Of a stretch of 5,348 nt of DNA, positions 1-5,348 are shown in pieces. Under the pieces are notes generated by a model that made no database searches, was not told the origin of the DNA, and saw nothing but the letters and a program-made list of their open reading frames with translations. Each line of letters starts with the position of its first letter. The first letter of the stretch is position 1. The stretch comes from Lentisphaerota bacterium. GTDB lineage: Bacteria; Verrucomicrobiota; Kiritimatiellia; JAAZAB01. The DNA is taken from contig JACQHI010000194.1 of assembly GCA_016199105.1 (NCBI GenBank), positions 1-5,348 on the forward strand, in the 5' to 3' direction. A program made the position numbers and the translations under genes.

Positions 1-893
1 AACAGGGAAATCACGACGCCGGCGGTCGAGCCCATGATCGCCCAGAACGGGATCACCATGCCCGTCAGGATCAGACCCAAATCGATGATCAGATTGATCG
101 GCGTCGCCGGAATAAAAGTCGCAAGGGCCGGTGTGAAATCCACGAAGGGAATGGGAATCAGCATCAGGGGCTTGGGCAGGAACGAGCCCGTCACCGCCGG
201 CAGCGCGATATAAATCGCCCCATAGACCATGCCGATAACGCCGCCGATGGAAAAACAGCGCCAGCGCCAGGGCTCTTTCGATTCGCTGCTCTCGGCCAGC
301 GCCACAATGCCGGACGCGCTCACGGGCGCCATGGGGAACGGCAATTCCTCCACGTCATTGGTCAGCCGGTACAGCACATAGCCCATGCCGAACCCATCGA
401 TCTGGCTGATGACCAGCCCCAGGGAGATCATCGCGATGGGCACCAGCCATGCCTTGGTGAAAAAAGTCCGGCCCGCCTCCCGGATCACATCCGCCTGCGG
501 CGACACCCAGGAGGGAATCTCCGTCGCCACGCCCATCGCCAGGGCGTAATCGGACTGGACGAAGAACTGGCTCCACAGGAGCCCCGAGAACGGGGAGGCG
601 ATGGCCAGGCCGGACATGAAAAACAGGATGTAGATCTCCTGCATTTTCAGGTCTTTCAGGGAGCGGCGAGCCACTTCGGCGAAAAGGATGATCGTCACCC
701 AGTGGGATGCGGAGGAGATGCTGCCGCCGCTGCCAATCACGAGCGACAGGTACATGGAGCCGGGCATCATGATGAAGCCGAGGAACAATGCGCCGATCAC
801 GGTTTTCCAGTTGAAACCGTCGGCAAAGACCTCGGGCGGCTCCATCATCTGCCGATATTCTTCAAGTTCCTTGTCCTGATGAGTGCTCGCCAT
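1..893 (-). CDS. OPT-like multi-pass membrane protein, putative peptide transporter (3' partial)
   Basis: An open frame starts at ATG 893-891 and runs off the window at base 1, giving 297 codons with no stop. The protein begins MASTHQDKELEEYRQMMEPP, a short charged, probably cytoplasmic tail. Hydrophobic segments follow near residues 31-56, 64-76, 86-110, 147-165, 212-235 and 264-297. Between them lie GSMYLSLVIGSG (45-56), HWVTIILFAEVARRSLKDLK (64-83), and YRLTNDVEELPFPMAPVSAS (175-194). I recognise these blocks from memory as typical of bacterial OPT-superfamily-like proteins, often named 'peptide transporter' or DUF6784/DUF6785, which are usually about 600-700 residues long; about half would therefore lie outside the window. 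OPT proteins import oligopeptides or metal chelates by proton coupling, but no substrate can be assigned here. The start lies 3 bases after the permease stop, which implies one operon and translational coupling. It could instead be another transporter family with a similar fold. The gene itself is secure; the OPT assignment is moderate. Confidence 0.75.
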   Translation of the reverse strand, partial: MASTHQDKELEEYRQMMEPPEVFADGFNWKTVIGALFLGFIMMPGSMYLSLVIGSGGSISSASHWVTIILFAEVARRSLKDLKMQEIYILFFMSGLAIASPFSGLLWSQFFVQSDYALAMGVATEIPSWVSPQADVIREAGRTFFTKAWLVPIAMISLGLVISQIDGFGMGYVLYRLTNDVEELPFPMAPVSASGIVALAESSESKEPWRWRCFSIGGVIGMVYGAIYIALPAVTGSFLPKPLMLIPIPFVDFTPALATFIPATPINLIIDLGLILTGMVIPFWAIMGSTAGVVISL

Positions 894-914
894 GATTTAT
901 CCGCCCAACTCCTG
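894..914 (-). promoter_or_regulatory. Ribosome-binding region and coupling junction of the OPT-like gene
   Basis: The last codons of the permease gene contain two purine-rich candidates for the Shine-Dalgarno site. GGCGGA at 905-900 lies 6 bases before the ATG, and AGGAG at 913-909 lies 15 bases before it. AGGAG is the better match but sits too far away for the usual spacing; GGCGGA has normal spacing but is a weaker match. With the stop codon (899-897) only three bases ahead of the start (893-891), ribosomes finishing the permease could re-initiate directly. No separate promoter is apparent in this stretch. The choice between the two sites is inference. Confidence 0.5.
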
Positions 915-3900
915 TTCGGCCTGCCGAACATACAGTTCATGTCGGGTCACATCAAGGTTTCTCCAGCGCAACAGATATTTGCGCAGGACCTCGAGGAACG
1001 GCCGGTTCGTGGTGACCCAGTTGGAATCCTGGCCGGAGATGCGGTCAATCCGGAGTTCCAACCGGTAGGCTTGAACGCGATCTTCATACACCAGGCGGAA
1101 GCTCAAACGCTGGGTCACACCCAGGTCGTACGGCGCGAGGGCCGTGTGGTAGTCCATCGTATAGGCGTCGCGACCACGGTCATCCTTCGTCTTCTCATGG
1201 CGTTCCGGCGTGGCGATCAGATCGCCGATCGAGGCGGCCGTGAAGCGTCCGAAGTACTCCCGCAGATATCCCAACACGCCCACCGCCAGGTGCGGCTGAT
1301 AGATGAACGGGAAGACCACGTGCATCCGGTGGCCGTCATGCGCCGGCAACGACCACTTCCGCTTCCCGGACGGCACTGCCGCCTTGGTGGCCACCACCGC
1401 CGGGTACAGGGTGGACAGCAACACGATGGCGATGGTGAACAGGATGACATAGGCCACGCTCAGCGACGAATAATTCAGATTGATGCCCGTCACCAGATTG
1501 AACTTGCTGATGACGATGCTCAGCACCTGCCCGATCAAATACCCGCCCACGGAGCCGATCACCCCATACACGAACGACTCGGCCAGGAAGAACATGCCGA
1601 TGTGGTGGGGATTCAGGCCGACGGCGTTATAGATGGCGATCTCCTTCTTGCGTTCATAGACCGACCCCAGCATCGTGTTCAGGATGATCGTGCTGGCGAT
1701 GAACAACGGGATCAGCAGGACCGCCAGGCCGCCGATCGAGGTGCTGTAATTGGAGCCCACGTAATAGACCCCGGCCGCCACACTCTGTGACTCCCCCTCC
1801 TTTTTCTGCTCGCCGACGGAGAACGGGAACAGGCTGCTCATGAAGAATTTGGCCTGCGTGGCCGTCAGCAGGAGATCCATGATCGGCCAGATGGGCTCGT
1901 TTTCCTTGAGCTTGATGGACACGCTGTAGGGGCGGGCGCCCAGCCGCTCAGCCAAATCCACCGGCAGAACCAACAACGCGGCGGGATCCACATAAAACTG
2001 CAGGCCCTGGTCCTCCTGGGCCTCCTGCTGGGCGGCCTCCTCGGCTGCCTTCCCCGCGACGGCCTCCAGCAATCCCATTTCCTTGGCAATCCGCTTGATG
2101 GGCAGGAGCGACGCGCCGTTCAGATCCTGCAGGTCGCGGAACTGCGCGTCGTCGAACACACCCACCACCCGCAATCTCCGCCCCAGGCAGTCCACGGCGG
2201 CCGCCTCGAGCCGATTGGGATCCAGGCCCAGAAGACTGGCCGCGCCGGCGGAAATCACAACTTCGTCCGCCTGGTCGGACGAAAAGAAACGGCCCCCGAT
2301 CAGCGGAATGGCTCCCAGGAACCCGTTTTCCGCCGCCGACAGGCCCAGCAAGGCCTCGAAGCGGCCGGTTTTCCCGGACGGACTTTCCACCCGCATGGGA
2401 GCGCTGTCGTTCGCGACCAGCCAACGGCGCACCACGACCTGCCCCCTCTTCTCGAACAGATGCCGGAAGACCGTGAGGGTCGCCTCGTCCATCTGCGACT
2501 TGCCGGGCCAGTGATACATGAAGCCCGTGTACAACACTTCCTTGGCGCGGCTGATGATGGTGGGATTGACTTTTTTCGAGATGCTGGTGAACGAGAGCAT
2601 CGTGAACGCGACCAACACGATCGTGGCCGTCGTGAGCATCGTCCGGATGCGCCGCCGCTTCATGTTGTTGACGCCGATCAGGAGCGCCTGCTGGGTCACG
2701 GTCGAATACCCCACGTCGCCGATGCCGCCGGTATAACTGCGGAACAGCAACTGCATTTCGCCCTCGAACCGGCCGTGCAGGATGTTGATGACGAACAGGC
2801 CCAGCGCGCCCATGACAAACCCGATGAAAATCGCCTCGGCCGCCAGCGCGATCCGGAACGCGGGATGGATCAGGCGGAAAACGATAAACGTCAGCACGAA
2901 CAGCAACGCGAACATGCCCATCTCGTGCTCGATTCTGACGAATTTAAAGATCAGTTTCTGCACGAAAAAGCAGAAGGGCAGGAGCAAGGCCATATACACC
3001 ACGACGGCCTTGAGCATGTCGTCGGTGGTCTGCTTGGCCTGCTGGTACGATTTGACCTGCGCCCCCAGCGATTCGTACAGCGACTGCAGGGCGGCCAGAT
3101 GATCGTGGCGGGCCGCCGCCGCCTTCACCCGGTCCATGCACTGGTCGCCGCGTCTGAGAAAATCGTGCACGAACTCGTTGGCCACGTCCTGGAGCTTCCG
3201 GACCCGGGCATGATTCAGCACCGACATGTCCCGCGCGATCTGAACGAACAGGTCCAGCCCCAGCTCGCCGGGCTTCGTGAAGCCCGCGCCCTCGAATTCC
3301 TTCTCCGTCGCGTTCAGGGCCAGCCGTTTGCCGGGCGTGATCAGCTTGACGCTCTCGCCCCGGGGAAGGTAAAACGCCGCCGGAGCGTTCGCCGTCGGAT
3401 TGACGCCCTTACTCGAAAGGGCCGAGGCGATGCCCGTCATCCCGTATTTCTTGGGCGACGAGTTCCCCTTGGCGGTAAAGGGAAGCACGGTGCTCAGCAC
3501 AATGGGCGAGGCCGACACCAGCGACGGATCCGCCGTGGTCCAGAGCGGACATTCCCAGCATTCGAACAGGGCCATCGTCAGGGTGTTGACGCCGCGCCCC
3601 AGGTTGGAATTCACCTTCAACTGCATATTGCCGGCGTCGATGGCGTGATCCACCGTGATGAAATCGGCGTCGAAATGGAAGGCGGTCGTAACGCCCGCAT
3701 CCTGAATTCCATAAACGAACGAGGCGGCCCGCTGGTCCGTCAGGGCAATGTCGCCGTTGATCACATCGCCATCGAGAATGGCGTCATCGGCCAGGGGTTG
3801 ATACGGACCGCGCGCGGAGGAACTTCGGAGAGTCACGGCGGAACCCGACACCGGAATATCGGGATACACGCTGGCGGCCAGTTCGTCGAACTTGAACGTC

Positions 3901-5348
3901 TTGAGCTGCGTGGAAAACAGGGCCGATGCGCCGCTGGCCGGCAACAATTCTTCGGTGGCCGTCAGGGACCGGTCCTCCAGCATGGACCGCAACAGCGCCG
4001 GCACGAACACCAGGCCCTCGGCCACCCGCCGGCCATCCAGGGCGGCGAACGTGTCGGTCGGCAGGAAAGACCGGCCATGCGCCGTAAAGACGTTCCGGAG
4101 ACTGAAGGCGGGCGTGGCAGCGGCGCCCTGGAAATACTGGACCGCGGATTTCTGAACGTTCGGGTAATCCCCGAGCGGGAAGAAGTGCCGTTCCGTCAGG
4201 CCGCCCACCAGGGTCATCGTGTCCACGAACAGGTTGTCCTTCTGTTCCCGTGTAACGGCGGGCAGCTCGCCCGCCAGGCGGGTCGCGTTGGCGCCGAACC
4301 GGATTCCCCAGCGCTGGGTTCCGTCGAGGTTCATGGAACAGAAGCCCAGGCGGGGCGAATCCCAGTCCAGCTCCAGCGTCACCACGAACGGCACTTTCCG
4401 ACCCTTCAGGATGTCCCGTATGGCGCCGTTCCTCTTGTCGAGTTCAAGGTCCTTCTCGTTCTGCTCCGCGCTGGCGCGGTTGAAATCAATGATCCAACGG
4501 ACATAGCCCTTGAGGATCTCGAACTCCTGGGCGCTCAACTGGCTTAACTGGGTTTGGATGCCCACTTTGTTGAACAGCGTCAATACTTTCACATAGTGGG
4601 TCCGCTCAGCCTCCAGCTCGGCGCGTTTTTTATCGAATTCAGGTTTCGCCAGTTTCAGCCGCACAAGGTCCACCTGCTCGAGCTTCAGGCGGTTCACGTC
4701 CCGCTTGGCCCGCGCCACAATGGGCTCCTTGACGGTGAGGTTCTTGCCGGTGTTGTCGTCGAACTGTGTGCGCCAGTCGATCAGCATCGCCTCATCCGTC
4801 GCGTTCGTAACGGAATCCAGCTTCAATTGGCTATAGTAATCCACGTACACGCGCTGGGTGCGCCGGTCCGCGCTGAGGACGTCGCGCGTCTTCTCGAAAT
4901 CGGCGGCGAGCAGATGCCAGGCCAGCATCCGCTCCCCGCGGAAATTCTGCGTGTGCGCGTTCACCGCCGCGAGCAGGACGGACCGGGCCGGGGGTTGGGT
5001 CTTGAACTGCTCCAGCAGGCGGGTCAGGAGATAGAGGTTCGCCCCGGCCTGCGCGCCCGCCGCGAGTTCCGGCACCACGCTGTTGGCGTCCATCGGCGCC
5101 GTGATGACGGCCACTTCCCGCGCGAGGTCCGGATCGCGGCCCGGAATCAACACCCACAAATCGCGCAACACCCGGTTCTCCCACCGGGAGGGCTCGGCCC
5201 GCACACGGATGGAGACGGGGCCCTTCGCGGCGGCCTCCTTCAGCCGGGCTCCCTCCGCCGGCGCCACGAAGAAACGGGGCACCGCCACCTCCGAGGCATG
5301 CACCTTCGACAGGGCGTCAAACCGCTCGTAACGATCCTGCCCGATGAA
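897..5348 (-). CDS. Giant FtsX/MacB-type ABC permease with degenerate M28 peptidase-like extracytoplasmic region (5' partial)
   Basis: The frame is open from the window edge to TAA at 899-897 (1483 codons seen). GTG at 5303-5301 is a possible start, but I reject it because 15 upstream codons are open and the first residues look like the end of a PA domain. Residue numbers below count from that GTG. Residues 1-36 are PA-like (VAVPRFFVAPAEGARL). Residues 38-135 resemble the M28 core but lack its metal ligands. Residues 190-300 are charged and helical, and about 300-700 is beta-rich with CWEC at 582-585. Membrane helices lie near 762-784, 795-812, 817-842 and 886-906. A MacB-like periplasmic domain spans about 907-1188. 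Helices near 1189-1211, 1234-1262 and 1281-1304 follow, with the FtsX loop ERKKEIAIYNAVGL at 1217-1230. Residues 1305-1468 form a soluble, probably cytoplasmic tail. FtsX-family permeases work with an ABC ATPase to move lipids or peptides, or to transmit force to periplasmic partners; the substrate here is unknown. No ATPase is visible. The FtsX call is firm, the M28-like call is moderately firm, and the function is inference. Confidence 0.88.
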   Translation of the reverse strand, partial: FIGQDRYERFDALSKVHASEVAVPRFFVAPAEGARLKEAAAKGPVSIRVRAEPSRWENRVLRDLWVLIPGRDPDLAREVAVITAPMDANSVVPELAAGAQAGANLYLLTRLLEQFKTQPPARSVLLAAVNAHTQNFRGERMLAWHLLAADFEKTRDVLSADRRTQRVYVDYYSQLKLDSVTNATDEAMLIDWRTQFDDNTGKNLTVKEPIVARAKRDVNRLKLEQVDLVRLKLAKPEFDKKRAELEAERTHYVKVLTLFNKVGIQTQLSQLSAQEFEILKGYVRWIIDFNRASAEQNEKDLELDKRNGAIRDILKGRKVPFVVTLELDWDSPRLGFCSMNLDGTQRWGIRFGANATRLAGELPAVTREQKDNLFVDTMTLVGGLTERHFFPLGDYPNVQKSAVQYFQGAAATPAFSLRNVFTAHGRSFLPTDTFAALDGRRVAEGLVFVPALLRSMLEDRSLTATEELLPASGASALFSTQLKTFKFDELAASVYPDIPVSGSAVTLRSSSARGPYQPLADDAILDGDVINGDIALTDQRAASFVYGIQDAGVTTAFHFDADFITVDHAIDAGNMQLKVNSNLGRGVNTLTMALFECWECPLWTTADPSLVSASPIVLSTVLPFTAKGNSSPKKYGMTGIASALSSKGVNPTANAPAAFYLPRGESVKLITPGKRLALNATEKEFEGAGFTKPGELGLDLFVQIARDMSVLNHARVRKLQDVANEFVHDFLRRGDQCMDRVKAAAARHDHLAALQSLYESLGAQVKSYQQAKQTTDDMLKAVVVYMALLLPFCFFVQKLIFKFVRIEHEMGMFALLFVLTFIVFRLIHPAFRIALAAEAIFIGFVMGALGLFVINILHGRFEGEMQLLFRSYTGGIGDVGYSTVTQQALLIGVNNMKRRRIRTMLTTATIVLVAFTMLSFTSISKKVNPTIISRAKEVLYTGFMYHWPGKSQMDEATLTVFRHLFEKRGQVVVRRWLVANDSAPMRVESPSGKTGRFEALLGLSAAENGFLGAIPLIGGRFFSSDQADEVVISAGAASLLGLDPNRLEAAAVDCLGRRLRVVGVFDDAQFRDLQDLNGASLLPIKRIAKEMGLLEAVAGKAAEEAAQQEAQEDQGLQFYVDPAALLVLPVDLAERLGARPYSVSIKLKENEPIWPIMDLLLTATQAKFFMSSLFPFSVGEQKKEGESQSVAAGVYYVGSNYSTSIGGLAVLLIPLFIASTIILNTMLGSVYERKKEIAIYNAVGLNPHHIGMFFLAESFVYGVIGSVGGYLIGQVLSIVISKFNLVTGINLNYSSLSVAYVILFTIAIVLLSTLYPAVVATKAAVPSGKRKWSLPAHDGHRMHVVFPFIYQPHLAVGVLGYLREYFGRFTAASIGDLIATPERHEKTKDDRGRDAYTMDYHTALAPYDLGVTQRLSFRLVYEDRVQAYRLELRIDRISGQDSNWVTTNRPFLEVLRKYLLRWRNLDVTRHELYVRQAEQELGG

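Noticed and set aside
891..899. A single fusion gene split by a recent nonsense mutation at TAA 899-897, since both genes share a frame.
   Set aside because: The OPT-like protein has its own ATG and a short charged N-terminal tail before its first helix, and the permease ends in a complete-looking soluble domain. Two adjacent genes is the simpler reading.
702..1790. A 362-codon open frame on the plus strand spanning the junction of the two genes.
   Set aside because: It lies in the same antisense register and is also explained by avoidance of TTA/CTA/TCA in the sense genes. The permease TAA is simply read as a TTA Leu codon. Its composition is His/Arg/Gln/Asp-rich and shows no family.
1948..2424. 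Other short open frames on both strands, such as this Gly/Arg-rich 158-codon frame and several plus-strand frames.
   Set aside because: All lie inside the two assigned genes, with compositions typical of shifted frames in GC-rich coding sequence and no motif support.
2460..4547. A 695-codon open frame on the plus strand, antisense to the permease gene.
   Set aside because: Its codons pair exactly with the sense codons in reverse (second bases opposite each other), so its stops would need sense TTA, CTA or TCA, which are rare in this GC-rich gene. The product is rich in His, Gln, Arg and Gly with no recognisable domain. The opposite strand encodes a clear FtsX protein.
4900..5200. An active M28 aminopeptidase.
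   Set aside because: The His, bridging Asp and Glu-Glu positions are replaced by Pro, Ala and His-Thr in my by-eye alignment.
897..5303. GTG at 5303-5301 as the true start of the permease.
   Set aside because: The frame is open for 15 more codons to the edge, there is no good ribosome-binding site ahead of the GTG, and the visible N-terminus is mid-domain (PA-like).

Overview
The window holds two protein genes on the minus strand. Both run off an edge, so neither is complete. Reading 5'->3' along the minus strand, the first is a very large FtsX/MacB-type permease whose frame is open to base 5348 (start outside) and which stops with TAA at 899-897. The second starts at ATG 893-891, three bases after that stop, and runs off at base 1. 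It is a multi-pass membrane protein resembling the OPT-like 'peptide transporter' proteins (DUF6784/DUF6785-type, recognised from memory). There is no intergenic stretch of any size, and I see no RNA gene, mobile element, repeat, CRISPR array, promoter or terminator.

The GC content is high (about 60% by eye) and codons end mostly in G or C. The protein types (a giant FtsX permease with an extracytoplasmic peptidase-like region, and this OPT-like family) recall Planctomycetes/Verrucomicrobia/Lentisphaerae-type or neighbouring uncultured lineages. That taxonomic guess comes from family memory only and is weak.

The large protein is the notable object. In order it has: the end of a PA-like domain; an M28 peptidase-like fold whose metal and catalytic positions look lost; a charged helical, probably coiled-coil insertion; a beta-rich extracytoplasmic region with a CWEC motif; three membrane helices; a complete FtsX core (membrane helix, MacB-like periplasmic domain, three membrane helices with an ERKKEIAIYNAVGL loop); and a cytoplasmic tail of about 160 residues. 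Seven membrane segments put the N-terminal region outside and the tail inside, and this fits both the domain types and the positive-inside rule.

The likely reading is an ABC-type, possibly mechanotransmitting, permease whose ATPase is encoded outside the window (probably upstream, beyond 5348), co-translated with an OPT-like transporter. An inactive peptidase fold that senses or binds a peptide or cell-wall ligand, paired with a putative peptide transporter, is an attractive but untested hypothesis. The window alone does not show that this is a new system.
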